A DNA stretch of 64,000 nucleotides from Rhizobium mongolense USDA 1844 (GTDB taxonomy: Bacteria > Pseudomonadota > Alphaproteobacteria > Rhizobiales > Rhizobiaceae): positions 124,001 to 188,000 of the forward strand of contig NZ_ATTQ01000003.1 of NCBI RefSeq assembly GCF_000419765.1, read 5' to 3'. Below the pieces are notes generated by a model that saw only the letters and a program-made list of their open reading frames with translations, was not told the origin of the DNA and ran no database searches. Numbering within the stretch: position 1 is the stretch's first letter; each line of letters opens with the position of its first letter. The translations under genes were made by a program, and so were the position numbers. Positions 1-10,054 of this stretch are shown here, piece by piece.

Positions 1-680
<680 letters not shown>

Positions 681-714
681 TCAATAGGCAGCTAGTTTAA
701 CTGACGGGTCGGTT

Positions 715-1029
715 TCACGCGGCCTGCTTCTGCTCGGCCGGGGCTTCGATGATGCCCATGACATCGCTTTCTTTCATGATCAGCAGGTCCTCGCCGTTGA
801 TCTTGATCTCGGTGCCGGACCATTTGCCGAACAGGATGCGATCGCCAGCCTTGACGTCGAGCGCCTGGACCTGGCCGGCATCGTTACGCGCGCCGGGGCC
901 GACGGCGATGACCTCGCCTTCCTGCGGTTTTTCCTTGGCGGTATCGGGAATGATGATTCCGCCCTTGGTTTTCTCTTCAGACTCAACCCGGCGGACAAGA
1001 ATGCGATCATGAAGTGGTCGGAACGACAT
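715..1029 (-). CDS. groES: 10 kDa co-chaperonin GroES
   Basis: This 104-residue protein starts [15 protein letters not shown] and contains the mobile-loop region [18 protein letters not shown], both diagnostic of GroES. The length is normal for the family. I chose the ATG at 1029, because a GGAGGA Shine-Dalgarno lies just upstream and the homology begins there. The longer frame starting near 1170 would add a non-homologous leader. GroES caps the GroEL ring in the cytoplasm. It is the first gene of the operon, with groEL following closely. Confidence 0.98.
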   Translation of the reverse strand: MSFRPLHDRILVRRVESEEKTKGGIIIPDTAKEKPQEGEVIAVGPGARNDAGQVQALDVKAGDRILFGKWSGTEIKINGEDLLIMKESDVMGIIEAPAEQKQAA

Positions 1030-1179
1030 GTTTTCCTCCGATGGACAAACAATGATGACGTTGTTCCCCTGGCCGGACCGGATGACCAGTCCGGGCGGGT
1101 GCAAAACCCCGTTCGAGCGTTTTGCGCAAAATGATCTGGTTTGGCGGTTTTTCGATTTCAAGAGGTCCAAAACAAAAAA

Positions 1180-1206
1180 TTAGCACTCTTCATCGGCGGC
1201 TGCTAA
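1180..1206. promoter_or_regulatory. CIRCE operator (HrcA binding site) upstream of groES
   Basis: The sequence reads TTAGCACTC, nine spacer bases, then GGCTGCTAA. The left arm matches the CIRCE consensus TTAGCACTC-N9-GAGTGCTAA exactly, and the right arm differs at two positions. It lies about 150 bases upstream of the groES start, between groES and the divergent usg gene. HrcA repression of groESL through CIRCE is well established in alphaproteobacteria. Binding at this copy is inferred from sequence alone. Confidence 0.9.
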
Positions 1207-1309
1207 CATACTGGAAAGGAACAACAACCAGGCCTAGAGCATTCAAAAAATCATTGATGGCCGCAAAAATTTACGCCACCTTCAGGCTGTCACAAAACGG
1301 AGATGAAGC

Positions 1310-1582
1310 ATGCGATTTTCATCGGATCTGGAGCGTCAGCTCAACGGTTATGGCCTTACCACCGCGCATATCCTCTACCGCATTCCCGATTTCGAATCCG
1401 TCCTTCAGACTTATGTCTGGCAGGATTACGATCTGGCTCCCGATTTCCCTGAGATGCAGAAGTTCCTCAACTACTGGCAGGCCAACCTTGACGGGCCGCT
1501 GCATTCCGTCCGCTATACGCATCAGCGCCTGATCGGACCGAACGAATGGCGCCGCGTTGAAGGCGAGTTCAAGCTCCATTGA
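1310..1582 (+). CDS. usg: Usg family protein
   Basis: This 90-residue cytoplasmic protein carries the conserved blocks LERQLNGYGLTTAHILYR, LQTYVWQDYDLAPDFP and LHSVRYTHQRLI, which I recognise from the Usg family of Rhizobiales. In those genomes usg is often found near trpF. The ATG at 1310 is preceded by GGAG at a good distance. The molecular function of Usg is not known. It is transcribed away from groES, and the CIRCE operator lies in the shared upstream region. Confidence 0.85.
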   Translation: MRFSSDLERQLNGYGLTTAHILYRIPDFESVLQTYVWQDYDLAPDFPEMQKFLNYWQANLDGPLHSVRYTHQRLIGPNEWRRVEGEFKLH

Positions 1583-1849
1583 GACTTGAAACCGGATTTT
1601 TCGCTTCCTGGCTTTTGTCGCGACCGAGGCTTGACGAGCCCGGCCACTGTCGCACGTCATTCCGGTCTCCGTGTGAGATATCAAAAGTGGGTCGGGATCG
1701 CACAAGCTAAATGGTCCCAACGCTGCAATTGAGTGGCAAAGCCTCGACGAGCGATGGAGGATTTCAAGCGCTACTGCATCGGAGCACCAGAGACGGCCTG
1801 AGACCAGATCGCTGATTGTGAAGGGCAAGCGAGCAGATGGCGAGAGGTT

Positions 1850-2330
1850 TCATGATCTCGCGCAGGGCATCGCGGTTGGCGGTCGTGGGATCGGTATCGC
1901 CTGATCGGATTCCAGACGTCGCTCAACCCCTCCTCGTAGGCATTGCCATTTTGGGAAAATGATTGCTGTCACCCGCTCTGGGAACGTCATCGCGACGCGG
2001 AAACCGATAGGCGCTCCGATATCGAAAGCGTAGAGAGCAAATCGCCCGATGCCCAGCACCTCAATGATCCTCTGGATGATGCGGGCAAGATTGTCGAACG
2101 TGTAGGCGAAATTTCCGCGCGCAGGCGCTTCCGACTGGCCAAACCCTGCAATGTCGGGTGCGATGAGGTGAAATCGGTCCGCGAGTAGCAGATCGCGAAA
2201 CATGTGGCTCGATGATGGAAACCCGTGCAGCAATAACAGGGTCGGTTTGGCGGGTTCTCCGGCCTGCCGATAAATACTTCGCGACCGTCGATATCAACGC
2301 GGTGATAGGTGGTGTTTCCTCATGTCGTTC
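1850..2330 (-). pseudogene. Decayed alpha/beta hydrolase (Asp-nucleophile, dehalogenase/epoxide hydrolase type)
   Basis: Minus-strand fragments in different frames together resemble the intact hydrolase at 3531-4502. One frame gives YHRVDIDGREVF, the next gives HGFPSSSHMFRD through FPERVTAIIF, then a frame change gives QNGNAYEEGLSDVWNPIR, and a further change gives DPTTANRDALRE. At least three indels break the reading frame. The C-terminal half, including the catalytic histidine region, is missing. The surviving DIGAPIGFR corresponds to the nucleophile segment. This is a relic of a paralogue or an older copy of the neighbouring gene, and no functional product is expected. Confidence 0.8.
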
Positions 2331-2337
2331 TTCCCCC

Positions 2338-2806
2338 TTAGAAACCGAAATCGCTGAGACCGGGGTGCTCATCCGGTCGACGGCCAAGCGGCCAGTGGAA
2401 TCGGCGATCCTGGCTTTGGATTGGTGTGTCGTTGATGAAGGCGAGGCGTTTTTGCATGAGGCCATCAGTTCCAAACTCCCAATTTTCGGTTCCATATGAC
2501 CGAAACTAGTTGCGCTGCCGTCGCGCCATCCATAGGCAAAGCCAACAGCGATGCGGTTGCCGGTAAAGGCCCAAAGCTCCGTGATCAGTCTGTATTCGAG
2601 TTCGCGTTGCCATTTCCGCGTGAGAAAGCCGATGATCGCTTCGCGGCCGTTTATAGACTCGGACCGGTTGCGCCACCGGCTGTCATGGCCATAGCCAGCG
2701 GTACCTTTTCGGGATTGCGGTTGTTCCAGCCATCCTCCGCAAGCCGAACCTTTTCTGTTGCAGAAGCCCCTGAAAAGGGCGGCAATGGGGGTTTTGTGGC
2801 GTCCAT
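2338..2806 (-). pseudogene. Frameshifted DUF1348 / NTF2-like protein
   Basis: Translation begins with [19 protein letters not shown] at 2806 and soon loses frame. A second frame carries [20 protein letters not shown] and LEYRLITELWAFTGNRIAVGF. A third carries [22 protein letters not shown] and ends GLSDFGF. These blocks in order match the DUF1348 family of small NTF2-fold proteins, whose function is poorly defined. Two frameshifts mean the gene is broken. Its start overlaps the stop of the gene before it (TAATG), with a GGAGG site in front, so it was once translationally coupled to that gene. Confidence 0.75.
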
Positions 2807-3432
2807 TATTTTCCTCCCAAGGCCTCGAGCCGAGTACGCAATTCTGCATTCTCCGACTCCAGTTCGGCTAAGCGTTCACGCAACGGTGCTACCGCTTTCT
2901 CGACCTCGTGTTCGGTGTAACGCGGTGTGATATGTTGGGGGCAGTTCCAATCGAAGGCTTCCAGCCGCAGCCGAAAAATCCGTTCTGCCTTTGCCCGGTA
3001 GCCGGCGTCAAAAACAAGGTCGGTCAGCGTTGGGTCGGCATCGAGTGTCAGCTTCTCGACATGCATATATATCTTGAGGCGTGCTCGTCTCGGGTAATCC
3101 ACCACAAAGAGACAGGCCCGGTCATTTGCGGCAAAGTTTCCGGTACTGATATATTGGCGGTTGCCCCTGTAGTCGGCGAAAGCCAGTGTTTTCTTGTCGA
3201 CGATTTTGAGAAAGCCCTTTGGCCCACCGCGATGCTGAACATATGGCCAGCCGGTTTCCGACACAGAGGCAATGTAGAAGCTGTCCCGTGCAGAGATGAA
3301 AGCCAGTTCGCTGTCGGTGAAGCTGTCGGATTCTCGATGGTGGTCGCCTAACCAAATCTGGTCGGAACCCATTTCAGCTTGTGCCAGCCGCACATTCGGA
3401 GTGATTGCAACTTCCAAAAAATGGTACGGCAT
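2806..3432 (-). CDS. Pyridoxamine 5'-phosphate oxidase-like FMN-binding protein
   Basis: The protein has about 208 residues. The central part ([30 protein letters not shown], followed by [12 protein letters not shown] and [21 protein letters not shown]) is typical of the split-barrel flavin-binding PNPOx-like family. The C-terminus is an added heptad-like segment ([30 protein letters not shown]) that should form a coiled coil and may mediate oligomerisation. I chose the ATG at 3432 because GGAG lies seven bases upstream. An in-frame TTG at 3444 is less likely. It is the first gene of a small operon whose later members have decayed. The substrate is unknown. Confidence 0.75.
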   Translation of the reverse strand: MPYHFLEVAITPNVRLAQAEMGSDQIWLGDHHRESDSFTDSELAFISARDSFYIASVSETGWPYVQHRGGPKGFLKIVDKKTLAFADYRGNRQYISTGNFAANDRACLFVVDYPRRARLKIYMHVEKLTLDADPTLTDLVFDAGYRAKAERIFRLRLEAFDWNCPQHITPRYTEHEVEKAVAPLRERLAELESENAELRTRLEALGGK

Positions 3433-3530
3433 GGGGATCTCCAAAATCTGGAATTTAGTAACTGCTGTTCAGCGGTGCGACCTCGGCTTGGCGGAACCTT
3501 GGTCACACCGCCGGTAACCATGCCTGATGG

Positions 3531-4502
3531 TCACTTCTTTGCGACGCTGCGATCCAGGAAGTCGTTGATTAGCGGAGCAGCGACGTCCAGCTTTTCTTCG
3601 AGCAGGAAGTGACCTGAGTTCAGGATATGAATTTCGGCATCCGGAAGATCCTTGAGATAAGGATGAGCGCCAGCCTCAGGAAAGATATAATCGTTCTTGC
3701 CCCAGACGATGAGCGTGGGCGGTTTGCGCTCACGAAAGAAACTTTGGAACGCAGGGTAAAGCGGCACGTTGGTGCGATAATCATACAACATATCGAGCTG
3801 GATATCCTTGTTGCCTGGTCGGTCCAGAAGAGCCTGGTCGTGAACCCAGTTGTCAGGGCTGATGCGCGACACGTCTTCCATGCCATCGGTATACTGGAAC
3901 TTGGTCGTTTCGAGCGTGACCAGACCGGAGAGCGCCTCACGGCTCTTCTCAGACCCATCGGACCAGTAGGTCTTGATGGGATCCCAAAATTCCTTCAGCC
4001 CCTCATCATAGGCGTTGCCGTTCTGGATGATCAGCGCACTCACCCGTTCCGGATGTTTCAGCGCCACGCGGTAGCCCACCGGTGCACCATAATCCATTAC
4101 GTACATCGCGTAGCTTTTGACCGCCAAATGATCCAGCAACTTGTCTACGATATCGGCGACGCCGCCAAACGTGTAGGCAAATTTGCTACGATTGGGAGAT
4201 GCACTTTGGCCATAACCCGGATAGTCCGGCGCGATGACGTGGTATCGGTCTGCAAGAAGCGGGATCAGATTCCGGAACATGTGGGAGGACGTCGGAAAAC
4301 CATGGAGTAGCAGCACGACCGGAGCGTCGGCCGGACCGGCTTCCCGGTAGAAGATATCGAGGCCCTCGATCGTCGCAGTTCGGTAGTGGATGGGAACCGG
4401 AGCTTCGCGAACGTCCGCGGCGTGCGCAGGAAGCGCGCCTACCATTGTTGCCGCGGTCATGCTGGCGGTCGCCAACGTCAGGCACATAATCAAACTACGC
4501 AT
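3531..4502 (-). CDS. Secreted alpha/beta hydrolase with aspartate nucleophile
   Basis: The protein has 323 residues. A cleavable signal peptide (hydrophobic core MCLTLATASMTAATMVGALP, then AHA before AD) points to the periplasm. The oxyanion motif HGFPTSSHMF and the nucleophile-elbow sequence VMDYGAPVG carry Asp instead of Ser. Together with the late GHFLLEE histidine, this fits haloalkane dehalogenases and epoxide hydrolases. Family members in this group are often annotated only as alpha/beta hydrolase, and the substrate cannot be told from sequence. A decayed relative lies at 1850-2330. Confidence 0.8.
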   Translation of the reverse strand: MRSLIMCLTLATASMTAATMVGALPAHAADVREAPVPIHYRTATIEGLDIFYREAGPADAPVVLLLHGFPTSSHMFRNLIPLLADRYHVIAPDYPGYGQSASPNRSKFAYTFGGVADIVDKLLDHLAVKSYAMYVMDYGAPVGYRVALKHPERVSALIIQNGNAYDEGLKEFWDPIKTYWSDGSEKSREALSGLVTLETTKFQYTDGMEDVSRISPDNWVHDQALLDRPGNKDIQLDMLYDYRTNVPLYPAFQSFFRERKPPTLIVWGKNDYIFPEAGAHPYLKDLPDAEIHILNSGHFLLEEKLDVAAPLINDFLDRSVAKK

Positions 4503-5007
4503 GATAGTCTCCCCATAAGTCGAGATGAAACGATGAAACGAAAATTAGTTTCGAGTGAGGGCTCCTTTGGGCCGTTCAGGCCGAGCAAACGCCGTCGCGA
4601 TAAACAACGTCACCGGAGGCTGTTGCCTCAGGTCAGGATGGCAGTGATGTAGAATTTCAATGCACGTTCGATGTGAAGGCGACGACGGACTTGCCGACGT
4701 CGCCATTCATCAAGGGCCTCTATGTGTAGGAGTAAGCGGGTTTCTGATCGCTCTCAATTGCGATCTAGGTCACGTGCAACTAGACGATGGCATTGCAGGC
4801 GTAGACCTTGGTATATCGATTTGTCCTTACGTAACTCACAGAAATCCCGTAACTTTTCCTTCGAATGATCGACTGTGCCTGGACATGTCCTGTTCATGGA
4901 GGCGGAATTTTTGGGCTCTGTCGGGTTCCCCCGGAGGCTTATCGATACGCATTGCTGTTGATTGAACGCGGTAGCCGGAGCGTCATAAATTCCGGGCGGA
5001 GAGTGTT
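4503..5007. other. Intergenic stretch without a recognisable gene
   Basis: These 505 bases separate the divergent hydrolase and the sensor kinase. Short open frames are present but none shows a domain, a convincing start site or family resemblance. The region presumably holds the promoters of both flanking genes. I could not pick out a convincing operator. Confidence 0.4.
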
Positions 5008-6918
5008 GTGGATAGAGAGCCGGAAACCGATCCCATTATCGATCTGATCCCCGCAATGGTGTGGTCCGCGACATCGGATGGCATGCTGGATTTCGCCAAC
5101 CAGCACTTTCTTGAGTTCATCGGGGCGCCGCTTGAGGCAATCTCCGGAGTGGGATTCTACAAGCTGTTTCACCCCGACGACACGTCACATCTCGCTTCGG
5201 AATGGCATGACATCATGGCATCGAAGAATGCCAGAGAGGTCGTGGGCAGGCTGAGGCGCGCAGATGGCCAATATCGTTGGTGCACGCTCCGGCAAAAGCC
5301 GCGGCTCGATGCCGAAGGAAATGTCGTGAGATGGTATGGTGTGGTCCTCGACATCGAAGATCGCAAACAGGTCGAAAACGCATTGAAGGAAACGAAGACT
5401 GCACTTGCGGCTAGCGAAGAGAACCTCAGCCTTATCATCAATTCTCTGCCTGTTCTCGTATGGTCAGCCCGACCGGATGGCAGTGCCGATTTTGTCAATA
5501 AAAGCTGGTTGGACTATGCAGGTCGTCCTGCCGACCAAATCCTCGAGTGGGGCTTTCTGGACCTTTACCATCCTGATGACATTCCAGGCATGGTGGACAC
5601 CTGGAAGAAAGACCTCGAGCATTCCGACCACACCGTCTTAAAAGGGCGCATTCGCGGAGCAGACGGCAATTACCGATGGTTTTATTTCTCGGGCCGCAAG
5701 CTGGTTGATGCCAACGGCATCGTTCGCTGGTTCGGCGTCAATATCGATATCGAAGACCTGCAATATGCGGAGAATGCTCTTCGAGAAAGCGAAGCTGCGC
5801 TCAGGGAAAGCGAACACAAGCTCAATCTTATCATCAATACGATACCCGCGATGGCATGGTCCTGCACTTCAGATGGCCGGCTTGAATACTTCAATCGAAA
5901 CTTGATCGATTATGTCGGCCTACCTGTTGAGGAGATCGTGGGCTTCGGTTTTTACCGCATGTTTCATCCCGATGATGTCGAGCCGATGCGGGTGGCCTGG
6001 GACGATATCGTGGCCTCGAAAAAAAGTCGTCCCGTAGACGCCCGCATCAGACGCGCGGATGGCGAATATCGATGGTTCAACCTTCGACAAAGCCCGCTTC
6101 TGGATTCTGATGGAAATGTCGTGAGATGGTACGGGGTAGTCGTCGATATCCAGGATCGCAAGCGGGCGGAAGAGTCCTTGCGACAAAGCCAGAGTAACTT
6201 GGCGCATGTGACGCGGATGACGGCCACGGGCGAACTTGCCGTTTCGATCGCCCATGAGGTTAATCAGCCGCTGATGGCAATCGTCACAAATGCCGGCACA
6301 TGCCTGCGCTGGCTGCAACCGGGACATACCGATATCGAACAGGCCCGGCTCGCGGCCGAGAGGATCGTCAAGGATGGTCATCGCGCCGGCGACATCATCG
6401 CGAGTATCAGAGCAATGGCTCAGAAGTCACCAGCCCGGATGGAGCGAACTGACTTGAAGGGCGCCTTGCGTGATGTGCTGGATCTTTTGAGAGGGGAACT
6501 TCGTCACCGACAGATCGAACTCGATCTCGATCTTCCGAAATGGTCTCCGGAGGTCATTGGGAATCGAACCCAGCTGCAACAGGTAGTTCTGAACTTGGTC
6601 ATGAATAGCGCCGAAGCGATGGGCGCTTCTTCGAGCGAAAGACGTATCGGCATCAGATGTACTAAGGACGAGGAGCAATTCGTGAGAGTGAGTGTCTCCG
6701 ACTCAGGGCGCGGTGTTCCGCCCGACGAATTGGACCGAGTTTTCGAAGCGTTCTACAGCACAAAGGCCGACGGTATCGGAATGGGACTTTCGATATGTCG
6801 CTCAATCGTCGAAGCCCATGGCGGCAGGATTTGGGCTTCGGTGGCAGACAGCCAAGCTGGCACGGTGTTCACGTTTACATTGCCAATGGCGGAGGTCACA
6901 GCCGACTATGATCGATGA
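5008..6918 (+). CDS. Sensor histidine kinase with three PAS domains
   Basis: This 636-residue protein has no transmembrane segment or signal peptide, so the sensor is probably cytoplasmic. Three similar PAS domains occupy roughly residues 8-125, 135-255 and 275-395. Each carries the repeated motifs LIPAMVWS or its variant, F(H/Y)PDD, RRADGQYRW and the closing WYGVVLDIEDRK. The dimerisation domain has the phospho-acceptor in SIAHEVNQP (His416). The ATPase domain shows the N box NLVMNSAEAM and the G boxes DSGRGVPP and GIGMGLS. Translation starts at a GTG preceded by GGAGAG. The response regulator gene overlaps its 3' end. The signal is unknown, and I see no clear heme-binding FixL signature. 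Confidence 0.9.
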   Translation: MDREPETDPIIDLIPAMVWSATSDGMLDFANQHFLEFIGAPLEAISGVGFYKLFHPDDTSHLASEWHDIMASKNAREVVGRLRRADGQYRWCTLRQKPRLDAEGNVVRWYGVVLDIEDRKQVENALKETKTALAASEENLSLIINSLPVLVWSARPDGSADFVNKSWLDYAGRPADQILEWGFLDLYHPDDIPGMVDTWKKDLEHSDHTVLKGRIRGADGNYRWFYFSGRKLVDANGIVRWFGVNIDIEDLQYAENALRESEAALRESEHKLNLIINTIPAMAWSCTSDGRLEYFNRNLIDYVGLPVEEIVGFGFYRMFHPDDVEPMRVAWDDIVASKKSRPVDARIRRADGEYRWFNLRQSPLLDSDGNVVRWYGVVVDIQDRKRAEESLRQSQSNLAHVTRMTATGELAVSIAHEVNQPLMAIVTNAGTCLRWLQPGHTDIEQARLAAERIVKDGHRAGDIIASIRAMAQKSPARMERTDLKGALRDVLDLLRGELRHRQIELDLDLPKWSPEVIGNRTQLQQVVLNLVMNSAEAMGASSSERRIGIRCTKDEEQFVRVSVSDSGRGVPPDELDRVFEAFYSTKADGIGMGLSICRSIVEAHGGRIWASVADSQAGTVFTFTLPMAEVTADYDR

Positions 6919-7531
6919 TCGCAAAAGAGGACCGCCGACCGTCATCATTATAGATGACGACGAAAGCGTCCGCGAAGCTTTGAGAGGACTGTTCGAATCC
7001 GTAGGGCTTGCCACTGAAACCCATGGCTCGGTGCCGGAGTTCCTTGCTGCGGATGATCCCGACCGTGCAGGTTGTATTGTCCTGGATATTCGGCTGCCAG
7101 GCCAGAGTGGACTGGAGTTTCAGGAGGCTCTGGCGAAAAACCGGTATCCAAGGTCGGTGGTGTTGATCAGCGCTCATGTTGATGTCGCTATGGCTGTTCG
7201 AGCAATGAAAGCCGGGGCTATTGATGTCCTTACCAAGCCCGTGCGCGAACAGGACTTGCTTGAAGCGGTAAACCGTGCTTTGGCAAGTGATAATGCTCGA
7301 CGCGAAGAGGCTAATCAAACTGCTGCATTGCGCCAAAGGTATTCCAAACTTTCCGAGCGTGAGCGGCAGATCATGGCATTTGTTGTCGCCGGGAAGCTGA
7401 ACAAGCAGATTGCGGCTGAGGTTCAGCTCGCGGAGGCCACCGTGAAGCTTCATCGCGGCCACATGATGCGGAAAATGCACGCATTATCAGTCGCCGACTT
7501 GGTGAGAATTGCTAGTATTTTGGGTGATTGA
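6908..7531 (+). CDS. FixJ/TodT-type response regulator (REC plus LuxR HTH)
   Basis: The 207-residue protein starts at the ATG inside the 3' end of the kinase gene, an 11-base overlap that marks them as a two-component pair. The receiver domain (about residues 12-125) has the acidic pocket IIIDDDESVRE, the phospho-acceptor Asp60 in CIVLDIRLPG, and the conserved Lys in VLTKPVRE. The C-terminal LuxR-type helix-turn-helix reads LSERERQIMAFVVAGKLNKQIA. The domain order is that of FixJ and TodT family transcription factors. Target genes are unknown. Confidence 0.92.
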   Translation: MIDDRKRGPPTVIIIDDDESVREALRGLFESVGLATETHGSVPEFLAADDPDRAGCIVLDIRLPGQSGLEFQEALAKNRYPRSVVLISAHVDVAMAVRAMKAGAIDVLTKPVREQDLLEAVNRALASDNARREEANQTAALRQRYSKLSERERQIMAFVVAGKLNKQIAAEVQLAEATVKLHRGHMMRKMHALSVADLVRIASILGD

Positions 7532-7863
7532 GAGCAGCCGTCGGTTCGGATCCCTTCAAGACCAAAGATGTTCGGCTTCACCAGCGGGAATTACAACGGC
7601 TACCTTGACGTGGCCCGCCGCTTCTTCGTAAATCCGCACGACGACCCACCTCACCCCCTTCATCGGCACGCCGCCGATCCGTTATCTGGCTGGCAAAGGG
7701 GCGCAGGAGTCCATCCGCCCGAAGATGTTCCTGCGCATTAGCGATGGCTGACGAGAGTAACATGGGAGCGATTACCGCGGGGACAGACGCCAAGGTAAAA
7801 ACATCGGCGGCCAAAAAGGTTATCGGCTGCCAACAAAGCTGAGGCCGAGACGCGGCGTCGCCC
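7532..7863. other. Intergenic stretch with scrambled coding-like fragments
   Basis: No supportable gene lies here. A short frame starting near 7568 reads MFGFTSGNYNGYLDVARRFF and soon loses any resemblance to a protein. Another short piece reads IRYLAGKGAQESIRPKMF. They may be remnants of a gene destroyed when the accessory region formed, but I cannot assign a family. Confidence 0.3.
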
Positions 7864-8934
7864 TCAGCTGCGCAACAGCGGAAGCAGCTGATCGCCTTGT
7901 CGCTTGATCTCGGACAGGTATGGCGTGTCGGAAAGCACGAAATGCGTGATGCCGAGCTCTTGGTATTTGCGCAGCGAACGGGCGACGTCCGCCGCCGAGC
8001 CGACCAGCCACGTGGTACCGGCGCCGCCCCCGCCAAACTTGCCTGGTGTGGTATAGAGATTGTCGTCGAGCACTTCGCCGCGCCTATGCAGATCGAGCAG
8101 CCGCTGCTGGCCCACCGCGACGGCCTGCAGGTGGTCGTTCCAGCCGGTGCCCTTGCTCTTGGCCATCTCGGCGACCTTCGCCTCGGCATCGGCCCAGGCC
8201 TGCTCCGTGGTGTCGCGGACTAGCGTGGTGATCCGCAACCCAAACTCCAGCGGAGGGAGGTCGCGGTCCAATTCCCTACTCAGCGCCTTGAGCCGCGTAA
8301 TCCGCTCCCGGACACCTTCGAGGGGTTCACCCCAGAAGAGCTGAATATCGGCTTCGGTGGCGGACACCCGCTCGGCCGCTTCTGAGGCACCACCGAAGTA
8401 GAGCTTGGGGTGACGACGGTCGCCGCGGACCTCGATGCGCGGCATGACGGTGGATTCGGAGACCTTGAAGTGCTCGCCTGCATAGGTAATGTTCTCTTCG
8501 GTCCACAGCCTGCGCACCAGCCGCATGAACTCCTTCGTCCGGGCATAGCGGTGTGCCTGATCGCTTTCGCTGTCACCGTAGGCAGAGAGATTGTCTTTCC
8601 CGGACACTATGTTGATTCGCACGCGGCCGCCGGTGAGATAGTCCAGCGTGGCCGCAGCCGACGCGAAGTGCGCCGGTCGCCAATAGCCCGGGCGGATCGC
8701 AATGAGTGGCTCGAAGGTGGTGGTTCGCGCGGCGAGCGAAGCTGCGACGGTGAACGTGTCGGGCCGACCCCACCCCGTGCCGATGAGTGCGCCCTTCCAG
8801 CCGTGATCTTCCAGCTCCTTTGCGTGGCTGGTCAGCATCTCCAGGCTGTTGTGATTTTCAACAGTGGAATCACCGCGGTGGCCAGGCCTGACGTCGTTGG
8901 GGATATACCAAAGAAATTCGGCATTGCTGCTCAT
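7864..8934 (-). CDS. ssuD: FMNH2-dependent alkanesulfonate monooxygenase-like (SsuD family)
   Basis: The protein has 356 residues, close to the usual SsuD length of about 380. The bacterial-luciferase fold is indicated by FLWYIPNDVRPGHRGDS, the flavin-contact stretch RPGYWRPAHFASAAATLDYL, the family hallmark GRVRINIVSGKDNLSAYGDS and a C-terminal LRKYQELGITHFVLSDTPY. SsuD cleaves alkanesulfonates to aldehyde and sulfite using reduced flavin supplied by a partner reductase. No ssuE or sulfonate ABC transporter is adjacent, so the exact substrate (alkanesulfonate or a related compound) is open. A TauE/SafE exporter gene is the nearest divergent neighbour. Confidence 0.8.
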   Translation of the reverse strand: MSSNAEFLWYIPNDVRPGHRGDSTVENHNSLEMLTSHAKELEDHGWKGALIGTGWGRPDTFTVAASLAARTTTFEPLIAIRPGYWRPAHFASAAATLDYLTGGRVRINIVSGKDNLSAYGDSESDQAHRYARTKEFMRLVRRLWTEENITYAGEHFKVSESTVMPRIEVRGDRRHPKLYFGGASEAAERVSATEADIQLFWGEPLEGVRERITRLKALSRELDRDLPPLEFGLRITTLVRDTTEQAWADAEAKVAEMAKSKGTGWNDHLQAVAVGQQRLLDLHRRGEVLDDNLYTTPGKFGGGGAGTTWLVGSAADVARSLRKYQELGITHFVLSDTPYLSEIKRQGDQLLPLLRS

Positions 8935-9247
8935 GCGGTTAGCCTGCAGTTCTGTGTGGTCTGAATAGCACGGGAAGGTGGGCTATTTTCTATCGAAACT
9001 ATAGAGTATTTAGTTTAAGAATCCGCTGAATAGTAAAATATCGTGCCAAGCCGGAGGAGTCAGGAACGCTCTTGAGCTGCCTGAGTCCCATCGGCTTCCA
9101 GCGACAGAAAACCTCAAGCCTCCACCTCGCAATCCATCCCCTTGTTGCTTCGTAGAGCTGCGGTTTTGACCGTTATATCAGTTCATCTCGACTTGGGTCG
9201 GAAGGCTCGATAGGTTCTGCCGACTACAACGCTCCGAAGGATTCCCA
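8935..9247. other. Divergent promoter region between the monooxygenase and the exporter
   Basis: These 313 bases separate two divergent genes. A short AT-rich patch (about 8980-9050) could hold promoter elements. No gene, repeat or recognisable regulator site was found. Confidence 0.35.
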
Positions 9248-10054
9248 ATGGCCGAACCTGCCGTGCAACCGACGTCCCGCAGCGCACCGGCATCCTTCGG
9301 GGGAGGCGCTTTGATCGGGACCCTGGGTGGCCTTATCGGGCTTGGCGGGGCGGAGTTCAGACTGCCTCTGCTGGTCGGCGTCTTTCGTTTCGCGGCTCTT
9401 GAGGCCGTCATCATGAACAAGGCCATGAGCCTGGTCGTGGTGGCGTCCGCGCTACCGTTTCGCGCCGCTACGGTTCCGTTCGACATGATCGCCGATCATT
9501 GGACTGTGGTCGTCAATCTTCTGGCTGGGAGCCTGCTGGGCGCATGGTTCGGAGCGGGTTGGGCGGTGAGACTAAGGTCACACATGCTCTACAAGGTGAT
9601 CAGCATCCTTCTGGTCGTGATCGCGGCTGTCCTCGTTCTTGGACATGACGCTACCGCAGGCCAGCCGCTCCTTCAGGGTACGGCGCAGCTCATCGCCGGG
9701 ATCGCAGGGGGCTTCAGCATCGGCGTCGTCGCCTCCCTGCTCGGAGTGGCGGGCGGGGAGCTTCTGATCCCAACCCTCGTCCTCCTGTTCGGCGCGGACA
9801 TCAAGCTGGCGGGCAGCCTGGCGGTCGCCGTCAGCCTGCCGACAATGCTGGTCGGCTTCACCCGATACAGCAGAGACCAGAGTTTTTCGGTCCTCGGCCG
9901 CAACAAGCGGTTTCTGCTCACGATGGCCGCAGGATCGATTGTCGGAACGTTCATCGGCGGGCTGCTCCTCGGGATCGTCCCGAACGCACTGCTTCTTCCA
10001 GTCCTTGCCGCGATCCTGCTGGTTTTCGCATGGAAGGTCTGGCGGCACAAATAG
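9248..10054 (+). CDS. TauE/SafE family sulfite/anion exporter
   Basis: The 268-residue membrane protein has about seven to eight hydrophobic segments arranged as two similar halves, as in TauE/SafE permeases. The conserved glycine-rich openings are visible as GTLGGLIGLGGAEF in the first half and IGVVASLLGVAGGELLIP in the second. Members export sulfite, sulfoacetate or related anions. Placement next to an SsuD-like enzyme that would release sulfite suggests detoxifying export, which is inference from context. The start at 9248 is followed by an unusual hydrophilic leader of about 14 residues, so a later start is possible. Confidence 0.82.
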   Translation: MAEPAVQPTSRSAPASFGGGALIGTLGGLIGLGGAEFRLPLLVGVFRFAALEAVIMNKAMSLVVVASALPFRAATVPFDMIADHWTVVVNLLAGSLLGAWFGAGWAVRLRSHMLYKVISILLVVIAAVLVLGHDATAGQPLLQGTAQLIAGIAGGFSIGVVASLLGVAGGELLIPTLVLLFGADIKLAGSLAVAVSLPTMLVGFTRYSRDQSFSVLGRNKRFLLTMAAGSIVGTFIGGLLLGIVPNALLLPVLAAILLVFAWKVWRHK

